A program made the translations under genes and the position numbers. Below are positions 16,203 to 25,493 of a DNA stretch of 64,000 nt, piece after piece (within the stretch, counting starts at the first letter, position 1; each line of letters starts with the position of its first letter). The notes beneath the pieces are model-generated. The model was not told the origin of the DNA. It was given only the letters and a program-made list of their open reading frames with translations, and did no database searches. The stretch is from Kiloniella litopenaei. Lineage in GTDB: Bacteria > Pseudomonadota > Alphaproteobacteria > Kiloniellales > Kiloniellaceae. Where the stretch lies: NCBI RefSeq assembly GCF_000982415.1, contig NZ_LANI01000017.1, positions 124,001-188,000 on the forward strand, given 5' to 3'.

Positions 16203-17789
16203 ATGACACAACATATTAATTATCTGGCAAAGCTTGCTGCTCAGGGCAAATTAGGTCGCCGTGAGTTCATGGGCAAAGCTGCTGCTGTCGGTGTCTCTAC
16301 CGCTGCTGCGGGTAGCCTGTTATCCAGCGCTGCTATGGCCGAAGGTCCGAAAAAAGGTGGAACACTCAAAGCTGGTCTTGCTGGTGGTGAAAGCACAAAC
16401 AGCCTGGATCCGGCAACCTTCCTGACACAGGTTTCCCACGATTTTGGTAAATGTTGGGGGGAAACACTTGTTGAGGTTTCCCGTATCGGTGAAATTAACT
16501 ATCGTTTGGCTGAAAGCATCGAACCTTCTGCTGATGCAAAGACATGGCACTTTACAATTCGTAAAGGTGTAGAATTCCACAACGGAAAAACTGTAACAGC
16601 CCAAGACGTACTGAAAACAATGCAACGTCATTCCGGTGAAGACACCAAGTCTGGTGCATTGGGTGTTATGCGTAACATTGAATCAATGAAGGCCGATGGT
16701 GATGTTTTCTCTGTTACCTTGAAAACAGCGAATGCTGATTTACCATACTTGATGTCTGATTATCACCTGATTATCCAACCTGATGGTGGTATGGATGCCC
16801 CGGATGCCGGTATTGGATCTGGTCCGTATAAAGTTACTGTTAATGAACCAGGCGTTCGTCATGTTGGTGAGCGTAATCCTAATTATTGGGATCCATCACG
16901 TGGACATGCTGATCAGGTTGAAATCGTTGTTCTAAACGATGCGACGGCTAGAACTGCTGCTCTACAGGGTGGTCAGGTTCATATGATTAACCGTGTCGAG
17001 CCAAAGGTTGCTGATCTGCTTGAGCGGGTTCCGGGACTGCAGGTCAAAAGTGTTTCTGGTCGTGGTCACTATGTTTTCTTGATGCACTGTAATACTGCGC
17101 CGTTTGATAACAATGATCTCCGTCTTGCGCTTAAATATGCTATTGATCGTGAAGAGATGGTTGATAAAATTCTGCGTGGTTACGGATCAGTTGGTAATGA
17201 CATGCCAATTAATGGTGGCTATCCACTATTTTCAGAAGATATCGAACAGCGCTCATTTGATCCGGACAAGGCGAAGTTCCATTTCAAGAAATCTGGTCAT
17301 GACGGCCCTATTACTCTGCGGACAGCCGGTACCGCATTTGCCGGTGCAGTTGATGCGGCTCAGCTATTCCAACAGTCTGCAGCAAAGTGCGGTATTACAC
17401 TGGATGTCAAGCGTGAGCCTGATGATGGTTACTGGACAGAAGTCTGGAACAAACAGCCTTTCTGTGCTTCTTACTGGGGTGGTTCACGTCCTGTTCAGGA
17501 TCAAATGTATTCTACAGCGTACCTATCAACTGCTGACTGGAATGACACACGTTTCTTCCGTGACGATTTTGACAAGCTCTTGATCGAAGCACGTGGTGAG
17601 CTTGATCAGGCAAAACGTATTGCGCTTTACCGTGAGATGGGCGTAATGGTCCGTGATGAAGGTGGTGTGATCGTACCGATGTTCAACGACTTTATTGCTG
17701 CTGTTAGTGACAAGGTTGCTGGATTTGAAGATGATCCAAGTGGTGAAATGATGAATGGTTTCGCCCTTGCAAAAACCTGGTTAGCGTAA
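16203..17789 (+). CDS. ABC transporter solute-binding protein, Tat-exported
   Basis: A 528-residue family 5 (dipeptide/oligopeptide/nickel type) binding protein. The N terminus carries a twin-arginine signal: GRREFMGKAAAVGVSTAAAG, ending near AMAEG. Typical family segments follow, such as WHFTIRKGVEFHNGKTVTA and GSGPYKV. It captures the substrate in the periplasm for the two permeases and the fused ATPase encoded next. Tat export of this family is common in Alphaproteobacteria. The start at 16203 puts GGGAG about ten bases upstream and places RR near residue 19-20; an earlier in-frame start at 16155 has no ribosome site. Confidence 0.9.
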   Translation: MTQHINYLAKLAAQGKLGRREFMGKAAAVGVSTAAAGSLLSSAAMAEGPKKGGTLKAGLAGGESTNSLDPATFLTQVSHDFGKCWGETLVEVSRIGEINYRLAESIEPSADAKTWHFTIRKGVEFHNGKTVTAQDVLKTMQRHSGEDTKSGALGVMRNIESMKADGDVFSVTLKTANADLPYLMSDYHLIIQPDGGMDAPDAGIGSGPYKVTVNEPGVRHVGERNPNYWDPSRGHADQVEIVVLNDATARTAALQGGQVHMINRVEPKVADLLERVPGLQVKSVSGRGHYVFLMHCNTAPFDNNDLRLALKYAIDREEMVDKILRGYGSVGNDMPINGGYPLFSEDIEQRSFDPDKAKFHFKKSGHDGPITLRTAGTAFAGAVDAAQLFQQSAAKCGITLDVKREPDDGYWTEVWNKQPFCASYWGGSRPVQDQMYSTAYLSTADWNDTRFFRDDFDKLLIEARGELDQAKRIALYREMGVMVRDEGGVIVPMFNDFIAAVSDKVAGFEDDPSGEMMNGFALAKTWLA

Positions 17790-17799
17790 TCAGCGATCC

Positions 17800-18759
17800 A
17801 TGGGCCATCCCATTCTGAATCTGGTGGCTCAACGCATAGCGTTGGGCCTCCTTCTCCTCTTTCTGGCATCTGGGTTAATCTTTATCGGAACCCAGATTTT
17901 GCCAGGAGATGTCGCACAATCTATTTTAGGTCAATCAGCAACACCGGAAGCTGTTGCCAATCTACGTAAAGAACTTGGCCTGAATGACCCGGCTTATGTC
18001 CGCTATTTCAAGTGGCTTGCGGGTGTTTTACAGGGGGATTTAGGTACTGCGCTTTCAAATGGCAAATCTATTGCCGAAGGTATATCCACGCGTCTTCAAA
18101 ATACATTATTCTTGGCAAGCTGGGCTGCTGCCTTTTCTGTTCCCTTAGCCGTCATTCTGGGACTTCTTGCGGTACAGTATCGTAATCGCTGGCCTGATAA
18201 GCTGATATCCGGTGTATCCCTCGCGTCTATTTCCTTACCGGAATTCTTTATTGGATATTTGCTTATCTATTTTGTCTCCGTGCAATTAGGCTGGTTTCCA
18301 TCTGTTGCGATTTTGAACGAAACTATGACCCTTGGTGAGAAACTCAACGCAATTACCCTGCCTGTTATTGTGCTGACAATGGTTGTTCTGGCGCATATGA
18401 TGCGTATGACACGCGCGGCAATCTTAAATGTGATGCAGTCAGCCTATATTGAAACAGCTGAGCTAAAAGGTCTTAATCCTTTTACTGTCATTAGAAAGCA
18501 TGCTTTCCCTAATGCTATTGCTCCTATTGTCAATGTCGTAATGATCAACCTCGCATATCTCGTTGTCGGGGTTGTGATTGTCGAAGTTATCTTTGTCTAT
18601 CCTGGCATGGGGCAATATCTGGTTGACCATGTTTCCAAACGTGATGTTCCCGTTGTTCAGGCATGTGCCTTGATTTTTGCTAGTGTTTATATCTCTCTGA
18701 ACATCATTGCTGACATCGTATCAATCGTGGCTAATCCACGTTTGAGACATCCGAAATAG
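17800..18759 (+). CDS. ABC transporter permease, DppB type
   Basis: A 319-residue inner-membrane protein with about six membrane helices and the DppB/OppB N-terminal LPGD (TQILPGDVAQ). The EAA loop ETAELKGLNPFTVIRKHAFP docks on the ATPase. It pairs with the DppC-type permease encoded 12 bases downstream. The gene begins ten bases after the binding-protein gene. Confidence 0.9.
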   Translation: MGHPILNLVAQRIALGLLLLFLASGLIFIGTQILPGDVAQSILGQSATPEAVANLRKELGLNDPAYVRYFKWLAGVLQGDLGTALSNGKSIAEGISTRLQNTLFLASWAAAFSVPLAVILGLLAVQYRNRWPDKLISGVSLASISLPEFFIGYLLIYFVSVQLGWFPSVAILNETMTLGEKLNAITLPVIVLTMVVLAHMMRMTRAAILNVMQSAYIETAELKGLNPFTVIRKHAFPNAIAPIVNVVMINLAYLVVGVVIVEVIFVYPGMGQYLVDHVSKRDVPVVQACALIFASVYISLNIIADIVSIVANPRLRHPK

Positions 18760-18771
18760 GGGATAGTATAA

Positions 18772-19593
18772 ATGAACTTTAAACGTATTCCCCTAAGTGC
18801 ACTTGTTGGCATCATCGCAACAAGTGGCTTTCTCTTTGTCGCTATCTTTGCCCCTACATTGGCGCCTTATGGTATGGCTGAAATTGTGGGCGACGTTTGG
18901 GAACCAGCTTCAGATAAATTTCTGCTTGGTACAGATAACGTTGGTCGTGATTTGCTTACGCGTATGATGTACGGTGCGCGCATAACTATATTTATCGCAG
19001 GTGCTGCAACGATCTTTTCCTTTGTAATGGGATCGGTTCTTGGTTTCACAGCCGCGGTAAGCGGTGGCTGGTTTGACATGGTGTTGTCACGTTTTGTCGA
19101 TCTGTTAATGTCAATTCCAACCTTGATCTTTGCCTTGGTTGTTCTATCCGTTTTACCCGGTAATCTTGTTACCTTGATTGTTGTTATGGGTGTTTTGGAC
19201 AGTACGCGTGTTTATCGACTGTCCCGCGCTGTTGCGGTTGATATTAACGTTATGGATTACGTGGAAGCGGCCAGGTTACGTGGTGAAGGGACGCGTTGGA
19301 TTATCTTCAGGGAGATTTTGCCAAATGCCCTGTCACCTCTTGTGGCTGAGTTTGGCCTCAGATTTATCTTTGCCGTTCTTTTCCTGTCTTCCCTGTCATT
19401 TCTTGGGCTAGGCATCCAACCCCCGGAAGCTGATTGGGGTGGTATGGTGAAAGAAAACAAAGAGGGTATTATCTTTGGTATTCCTGCTGCACTTATTCCT
19501 GCCTTTGCAATTGCCGTGTTGGCAATTTCAGTCAACCTTGTTGCGGACTGGATCCTCAATAGAACGAGCGATCTGAAAGGAGGGCGCGGATAA
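18772..19593 (+). CDS. ABC transporter permease, DppC type
   Basis: A 273-residue inner-membrane permease. The N terminus has one membrane helix and the family hallmark LLGTDNVGRDLLTRMMYGAR; the EAA loop is EAARLRGEGTRWIIFREILP, and SFLGLGIQPPEADWGGMV is near the end. GGGGATAG precedes the ATG. Its stop overlaps the ATPase start (TAATG), indicating coupling. Confidence 0.9.
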   Translation: MNFKRIPLSALVGIIATSGFLFVAIFAPTLAPYGMAEIVGDVWEPASDKFLLGTDNVGRDLLTRMMYGARITIFIAGAATIFSFVMGSVLGFTAAVSGGWFDMVLSRFVDLLMSIPTLIFALVVLSVLPGNLVTLIVVMGVLDSTRVYRLSRAVAVDINVMDYVEAARLRGEGTRWIIFREILPNALSPLVAEFGLRFIFAVLFLSSLSFLGLGIQPPEADWGGMVKENKEGIIFGIPAALIPAFAIAVLAISVNLVADWILNRTSDLKGGRG

Positions 19594-21227
19594 TGTCTGA
19601 TAATCTTCTTGAGATTAAAAACCTGAAAATCGGCGCGACCGTCTATCCCCCGGGTGAAAAACCACACGATATTACTATTGTCCATGATGTCTCCCTTACC
19701 TTGAAGAAGGGTCAGGTTATGGGATTGATTGGCGAAAGTGGTGCTGGTAAATCCACCATTGGCCTTTCTTCTATGAGCTATGGTCGCGGTGGCGTTGAAA
19801 TTACCGGTGGCGAGGTTTTCGTCAATGGCCGGGATATCCTGAAAATTCAGGCAAATGGTTTAAGGGAATTGCGGGGCAGGGAAGTAACCTATGTTTCCCA
19901 GTCTGCGGCGGCTTCTTTTAACCCGGCCATGCGTTTGATGGATCAGGTCATTGAAACCACGCTGTTGCATGGACTTTCAACCAAGGCACAAGCAGAAGAA
20001 CGCGCTGTTGAGCTTTTCAGATCTTTGGGTCTTCCCGATCCGGAAAACATCGGTAATCGCTATCCGCATCAGGTATCCGGAGGACAGCTGCAACGTGTTA
20101 TGACGGCGATGGCATTGTGCCCGAAGCCAGATCTGATTGTTTTTGATGAACCGACAACAGCGCTTGATGTAACAACCCAGATTGATGTCTTGGCGGCGAT
20201 TAAAAAAGCCATCAAGGACACAGGCGTTGCCGCGTTGTACATTACCCATGACCTAGCTGTCGTGGCACAGGTTTCTGATGAAATTCTTGTTTTGCGTCAC
20301 GGCAATATGGTTGAGCACGGAACTGTTCAAGAAATTATTGAGGCGCCAAAAGAAGAATACACCCAGGAACTGGTGAAAGCTCATTCAATTACCCATGAAG
20401 AAAAAAAACCAACAGACAACCCAATACTGCGTGTAGAAAATATTTCGGCGTCATATTCGGGGGAAATTCAAGTTCTGAAAGATGTATCGGTCGATATCCA
20501 TGCCGGGCAAACCCTAGCCGTCGTTGGAGAATCTGGTTCCGGTAAATCAACTCTTGCTCGGGTTATTACCGGGCTTTTGCCACCGAGTGAGGGACGCATT
20601 ACATTTGATGGTAAAGAGCTTTCTCGCGCTTTACCTGATCGAAGTATTGATGATCTTCGAGAGCTTCAGATGATCTATCAGATGGCCGATGTCGCTATGA
20701 ATCCCCGTCAGACTGTTGGGCAAATCATTGGTCGTCCGCTTGAGCTTTATTTCGGTATGAAAGGCGCTGAAAAACGCAAACGCGTTGTTGAGTTGCTGGA
20801 CGAAATCGAGATGGGTGAAAAGTTCATTGACCGTTATCCCGCTGAACTTTCCGGTGGTCAAAAGCAGCGCGTTTGTATTGCGCGTTCATTGGCGGCAAAA
20901 CCCAAACTGATTATTTGTGACGAGGTTACATCTGCGCTCGATCCATTGGTTGCGGATGGCATTTTGAAGCTTTTGCTTGATTTGCAAAAGATTGAAAACG
21001 TCGCTTACCTTTTCATTACCCACGATCTTGCAACGGTTAAATCAATTTCTGATTCCATTGCGGTTATGTATCTTGGGGAACTGGTGAGATATGGCACTAA
21101 ATCCGAAGTTCTGTCACCACCGTTTGATGACTACACAGATCTTTTGCTTTCTTCTGTCCCGGAAATGAAACTGGGATGGCTGGAAGAGGTCTTGGCGCAT
21201 CGCAAAATGGAAAGTGCCGGCAATTAG
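19593..21227 (+). CDS. Fused dual ABC ATPase (DppD-DppF type)
   Basis: A 544-residue protein with two complete ATP-binding cassettes: Walker A GESGAGKST and GESGSGKST, signatures VSGGQLQR and LSGGQKQR, Walker B LIVFDEP and LIICDEV. It replaces the separate DppD and DppF of E. coli and drives the transporter formed with the two permeases. Fusions of this kind occur in YejF and GsiA systems. A small inverted repeat (AAGTGCCG/CGGCACTT, 21212-21236) spans the stop codon. Confidence 0.92.
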   Translation: MSDNLLEIKNLKIGATVYPPGEKPHDITIVHDVSLTLKKGQVMGLIGESGAGKSTIGLSSMSYGRGGVEITGGEVFVNGRDILKIQANGLRELRGREVTYVSQSAAASFNPAMRLMDQVIETTLLHGLSTKAQAEERAVELFRSLGLPDPENIGNRYPHQVSGGQLQRVMTAMALCPKPDLIVFDEPTTALDVTTQIDVLAAIKKAIKDTGVAALYITHDLAVVAQVSDEILVLRHGNMVEHGTVQEIIEAPKEEYTQELVKAHSITHEEKKPTDNPILRVENISASYSGEIQVLKDVSVDIHAGQTLAVVGESGSGKSTLARVITGLLPPSEGRITFDGKELSRALPDRSIDDLRELQMIYQMADVAMNPRQTVGQIIGRPLELYFGMKGAEKRKRVVELLDEIEMGEKFIDRYPAELSGGQKQRVCIARSLAAKPKLIICDEVTSALDPLVADGILKLLLDLQKIENVAYLFITHDLATVKSISDSIAVMYLGELVRYGTKSEVLSPPFDDYTDLLLSSVPEMKLGWLEEVLAHRKMESAGN

Positions 21228-21296
21228 TCGGCACTTATACCTCTGCCAATAGATAAATATTGGCTAAATATCAGTGCTGTTTGGGGAGGTTGTCTC

Positions 21297-22136
21297 TTGG
21301 CTCTTAAAAATAAAGTGTTGTTGATCATCCTTGATGGTCAACCATGGAGAGATGCGCGTCGTTATATGGGAAACCTGGAAGGCTGGGTTCAATCCGGCGA
21401 AGCACGTGTCTGGAAAATGCGTGCCGTGTTACCGTCAACATCTGCATCCTGTTATGCCTCTATTCATACGGGGGTGACACCCCAGGAACATCATGTGGTT
21501 TCAAACCAGTCCATCTTTCGGGTGAAGCAGGCCGATATCTTTAGCCAGGTCAGAGAAGCGGGTGGGAAGACGGGTGCCGTGACCCACAGTTTCTGGTCGG
21601 AATTCTTTAATCGTGCTCCCTTTGATATGGTGCGGGATATTGAATATGACGAGCCTGAGAGCCCTATTAACCATGGTCGGTTCCACACCATGACCGGATA
21701 TGGTCATAAAAACCAGATGACGCCGTCAGACGCAGATCTCTTTGCGACCCTGACAATGCTGACGGAACGTCACAATATCGATTACGGTATCCTGCACACC
21801 TGTACTCTTGATTCCATGGGGCACCGTTTTGGGCATGATTGTCATGAAATGGATGATGCCTGTTTCGCAATTGACGCCATGTTGGCTCATTTTCTTCCCC
21901 GCTGGCGAAAGAATGGTTACGAAGTGATTGTGACCGCTGACCATGGTCAATCTGATCGTGGACACCACGGTGGTCGCGGTGAAGATCAACAGGATGTTGC
22001 TCTTTATTGGTTTGGCGGCGGCGAAGGACCTAAAGAAGACCTTCTGCTTGATCAATTGCAGCTTGCACCGACAATCCTTTCCCGAATGGGCGCACCAATT
22101 GCAGATACAATGAAGGCAGAGCCTTTCTTGAAATAG
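21297..22136 (+). CDS. Alkaline phosphatase-like phosphodiesterase/pyrophosphatase
   Basis: A 279-residue member of the alkaline-phosphatase superfamily, closest to the nucleotide pyrophosphatase/phosphodiesterase group. Metal and active-site elements in order: LDGQPWRD, LPSTSASCYASIHTG (the usual Thr nucleophile appears to be Ser), LDSMGHRFGHD, and TADHGQSDRGHHGG. There is no signal peptide, so it is probably cytoplasmic. The TTG start is supported by a near-perfect ribosome site (GGGGAGG, seven bases away). It lies 69 bases after the ABC operon, so it may hydrolyse a phospho- or sulfo-ester of the imported compound. The substrate is unknown. Confidence 0.75.
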   Translation: MALKNKVLLIILDGQPWRDARRYMGNLEGWVQSGEARVWKMRAVLPSTSASCYASIHTGVTPQEHHVVSNQSIFRVKQADIFSQVREAGGKTGAVTHSFWSEFFNRAPFDMVRDIEYDEPESPINHGRFHTMTGYGHKNQMTPSDADLFATLTMLTERHNIDYGILHTCTLDSMGHRFGHDCHEMDDACFAIDAMLAHFLPRWRKNGYEVIVTADHGQSDRGHHGGRGEDQQDVALYWFGGGEGPKEDLLLDQLQLAPTILSRMGAPIADTMKAEPFLK

Positions 22137-22252
22137 ACCGGTTTTATACTGTCTGATTTTTTGTAACTGGGTGCGAAAGCTTTCGATAAGATCCTCGTAT
22201 CCAGTTTTTCTTATGGCTGTTTATTCTCTTAATATGGTTTTTGAGGTGTAAT

Positions 22253-24316
22253 ATGGCGACAAGCTTCCAACCCCAATCAAATGTCATTCAACACAACGGT
22301 TTCTGCGTCTGGGAAAACATCTGGATACCCCTAAAGGATGGTCGCCAACTGTCTGCGCGTATCTGGATGCCTGATTTGGTTGAACTCGAAGAGGGGGGAA
22401 TTAAGCCCGTTCCTGCGATCTTTGAGTATCTTCCTTATCGCAAGCGTGATGGTACGGCACAAAGGGACGAAAGCACCTATCCGGTCTTTGCCAAAGCAGG
22501 ATATGCGGGGGTTCGTGTTGATATCTCTGGAACAGGTGAATCTGACGGGGTTTTTGATGATGAATATTCCCCTCGTGAACTTTCTGATGGCGTAGAAGCC
22601 ATTAACTGGATAGCTCAGCAGTCCTGGTGTAGTGGTAAAGTCGGGATGATGGGCATATCCTGGGGGGGATTCAATGCCTTGCAAGTCGCGGCTTTGCGGC
22701 CTGAACCTCTAAAAGCTGTAATTTCAATTGGTTCTACCGTTGATCGCTATAATGCTGATATTCACTATAAAAGCGGTTGCCACCTGAATTCAAACCTGTC
22801 CTGGTCTGGTGTGATGCAATGTTTTGCGAACCGCCCACCGGATCCGGCTTTGGTTGGTGATAGGTGGCGGGATATGTGGCTTGAACGGTTAGAGGGTGCA
22901 AATCTTATTCTGGATGAGTGGTTGTCGCATCAGCGCTATGACGACTTTTGGAAGCACGGCTCTATTGAACAGAATTATGAGGCTCTGGAAATTCCAAGCC
23001 TGGTCATTTCCGGGTGGGCTGATGCCTATAAAAATGCACCGCCCAAAGCCGCCGAAAACATGCCAGGTCTCGCCAAAGCCATTAATGGCCCCTGGGTGCA
23101 TAAGTATCCGCACTTTGCCTATCCGCGTCCCAGATCAGACTTTCATCAGGAAGCACTGCGTTGGTGGGATCGCTGGTTGTGTGATGAACAGAATGATGCA
23201 GAGAGCTTACCTGCCTATCGGGCCTATATCTCTGAAAATGTAAGACCTTCTCTCTGGCGGGAACATGAAGAGGGACGGTGGGTTGCTGAAGAAAACTGGC
23301 CATCAAATACAATTACGACGAAAAAACTGTACTTGACTACAGACCACAATCTTTTTGAAACCAGCAGTGCTGGTGGTCAATTATCCATTTGCTCACCCGA
23401 AGATACAGGTATTGCCTGCGGTGAGGTCTTTGCCCTTAAGCCAGACGCAGAAACACCGGGTGATCAACGTATTGATGACGGTGGTTCCTTGGTGTTCGAG
23501 ACAGATATTCTGAATGATGCCATCGAGATATTGGGGCAACCAACCTTGTCTTTAAATGTGGCGATTGATGCGCCACTTGGAAATCTGGCTGTTCGATTGA
23601 TCGATGTTCATCCCGACGGCGTATGCCACCGCGTATGTTTTGGTGTCTTAAATCTTGCACACCGCCATGGTAATGAAACACCGGAAAAAATGGAGCCGGG
23701 ACAAGCGGAAGATATCACGGTAACATTGGATCATATTGGCTATCGGTTTTTACCGGGGCACCGGATCAGGGTCTCAATATCTACAGCATATTGGCCCTTA
23801 ATCATGCCGTCGCCCTATCATGTCACAGCTTCAATTTCGATGGATAAAAACGCTTTTCTGTCTCTGCCTGTCAGAGCAATCGGCAATCAAATGACTGTTG
23901 CTGATGAAATTCATATGCCAGAGCCAGAAGACACCAATCCTTTGCCGGAATACAAACAAATTACGTCATCTAAAACAGAGCGTAGGGTGGAAAAGGATCT
24001 CGCTGAGAACCAAACACATTATTTTGCCGAGGATGATACAGGTACAACCGAAATCCCGGGTCACGCTTTACGAGTTAGGCACACAAGTTTTACAAAGTGG
24101 TCTGTTAATCCTGATACCCCTTTGGGTGCGGAAGCGACATCGCAATGGTGTTGTTATATGTCTCGAGATAACTGGTCAATAAAGCTCGAAACTAACGTTT
24201 CGATGGTTTTGAATGCAGATAACTTTGATATTTCTGGAAAAATGATTGCTTACGAAGGTGATAAAGAAATCTTAGCCCGTGATTATCGAAACACTATTCC
24301 CAGAGATCATATGTGA
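22253..24316 (+). CDS. CocE/NonD family hydrolase
   Basis: A 687-residue serine hydrolase related to cocaine esterase and X-Pro dipeptidyl-peptidases. An alpha/beta-hydrolase core (about 15-320) carries the nucleophile motif GISWGGF, and a jelly-roll C-terminal domain starts near residue 370. Relatives cleave amides or esters such as acyl-amino acids and glutaryl amides. There is no signal peptide. GAGGTG precedes the ATG. It ends with a perfect 12-bp tandem duplication spanning the stop. Together with the ABC importer and the phosphodiesterase-like gene it suggests breakdown of an imported conjugated compound. Confidence 0.85.
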   Translation: MATSFQPQSNVIQHNGFCVWENIWIPLKDGRQLSARIWMPDLVELEEGGIKPVPAIFEYLPYRKRDGTAQRDESTYPVFAKAGYAGVRVDISGTGESDGVFDDEYSPRELSDGVEAINWIAQQSWCSGKVGMMGISWGGFNALQVAALRPEPLKAVISIGSTVDRYNADIHYKSGCHLNSNLSWSGVMQCFANRPPDPALVGDRWRDMWLERLEGANLILDEWLSHQRYDDFWKHGSIEQNYEALEIPSLVISGWADAYKNAPPKAAENMPGLAKAINGPWVHKYPHFAYPRPRSDFHQEALRWWDRWLCDEQNDAESLPAYRAYISENVRPSLWREHEEGRWVAEENWPSNTITTKKLYLTTDHNLFETSSAGGQLSICSPEDTGIACGEVFALKPDAETPGDQRIDDGGSLVFETDILNDAIEILGQPTLSLNVAIDAPLGNLAVRLIDVHPDGVCHRVCFGVLNLAHRHGNETPEKMEPGQAEDITVTLDHIGYRFLPGHRIRVSISTAYWPLIMPSPYHVTASISMDKNAFLSLPVRAIGNQMTVADEIHMPEPEDTNPLPEYKQITSSKTERRVEKDLAENQTHYFAEDDTGTTEIPGHALRVRHTSFTKWSVNPDTPLGAEATSQWCCYMSRDNWSIKLETNVSMVLNADNFDISGKMIAYEGDKEILARDYRNTIPRDHM

Positions 24317-24370
24317 GATCATATGTAATGATCTCATAATATCATTGGGTTACAAGAATTGCTTGCAATA

Positions 24371-24388
24371 TAGTTTCACATGAAACTA
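24371..24388. promoter_or_regulatory. Palindromic operator 2, TRAP operon promoter
   Basis: TAGTTTCACATGAAACTA, a perfect palindrome with 8-bp arms around CA. It overlaps the -10 hexamer TATAGT (24369-24374) of a promoter with TTGGGT 18 bases upstream (24345-24350), as expected for a repressor site. A further 7-bp hairpin (24416-24436) lies in the leader before dctP. Confidence 0.75.
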
Positions 24389-24461
24389 CAATCTTTCCGC
24401 AAATAAATAATTTTCATCTCTGTATTAAGCAGAGATAAAATAAGAGCGGGAAGGCTATAGG

Positions 24462-25487
24462 ATGAAACGTACACTCATTGCGCTGACAACAGTTGCAAGT
24501 ACTGCATTGTTGTCAATTTTTTCTAATGCTGTCGCGGCAGAAATTGAACTAAAACTTAGTCACTTTTTACCGTCATCTCATCCGACCCAAACACAATTCC
24601 TTGAACCATGGGCAAAAGAACTCGAAGAACGAAGTGGGGGGGAGGTCAAGGTAACGATTTTTCCTGCTGGGTCAGCCTTTGGTCACGTCGCAAAGCAATA
24701 TGATCAGGTAAAGGCAGGCGTTGTTGATATTTCCCACGGTCTCACGGGTTTTCCTCGCGGGCGTTTGCCACGGACCTTGATCATGGACCTGCCATTCCTG
24801 ACAAAATCATCTGATGCTGCATCGCGAACATTATGGGATTTGTACCCGACTTATCTTGCCGAAGAATACAAGGGGTTAAAGGTACTCGCCTTACATGCCC
24901 ATAACCCCGGCCTTATTCATACGCGTGGAAAACAAGTTAAAAGCATGGATGATCTTGCCGGGTTGCGTGTACGTGCGCCGTCTGCGGCAACATCCATGAT
25001 GCTGAAGCAACTGGGGGCAACCCCGGTTGGTCTTCCCCCCACACAGGTTTATGAAAATCTGCAAAAGGGTGTGATTGACGGAACCATATTCCCTTATGAT
25101 GGTGTTCATGGTTTTAAGCTGGCCGAGGTTCTGGACTATCACCTTGATGCAAAGGCTTACACAACAAGCTTTTATTTTATCATGAACGAGAAAAAGTATA
25201 ACGCGTTACCTGAGAAAATCAGAACGATCATAGATGATATGTCCGGTGAGACACTGGTCGCGAAGTTTGGTCCCTGGTGGAATAATTGGGATAAACCGGG
25301 ATTGGAAGATATCAAGAAAAAAGGGAGTCCGGTTGTTGTTCTTGATGATGCTCAGAGAGAAGAGTGGCGCCGTGCGTTAGAACCAACGACAGCCGATTAT
25401 CTTAAAAGCCTTGAAGAAGCTGGCGTTGATAATGCACAGGAAATTTATGATGCTGCGGTAAAATCTATCGCAAAATACGAGCAGTAA
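24462..25487 (+). CDS. TRAP transporter solute-binding protein (DctP family)
   Basis: A 341-residue periplasmic binding protein with a Sec signal peptide ending at AVAA (about residue 26), then HFLPSSHPTQTQF and the family segment LRVRAPSAATSMMLKQLGATPVGLPP, which holds the Arg that binds the ligand carboxylate. It delivers a carboxylate substrate to the DctQ and DctM proteins encoded next. The unit also encodes a MarR regulator and maleylacetoacetate isomerase, and its promoter shares an operator with hpd and the VOC-FAH operon, so the ligand is probably an aromatic keto or hydroxy acid. A hairpin follows the gene. Confidence 0.9.
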   Translation: MKRTLIALTTVASTALLSIFSNAVAAEIELKLSHFLPSSHPTQTQFLEPWAKELEERSGGEVKVTIFPAGSAFGHVAKQYDQVKAGVVDISHGLTGFPRGRLPRTLIMDLPFLTKSSDAASRTLWDLYPTYLAEEYKGLKVLALHAHNPGLIHTRGKQVKSMDDLAGLRVRAPSAATSMMLKQLGATPVGLPPTQVYENLQKGVIDGTIFPYDGVHGFKLAEVLDYHLDAKAYTTSFYFIMNEKKYNALPEKIRTIIDDMSGETLVAKFGPWWNNWDKPGLEDIKKKGSPVVVLDDAQREEWRRALEPTTADYLKSLEEAGVDNAQEIYDAAVKSIAKYEQ

Positions 25488-25493
25488 TCACCC

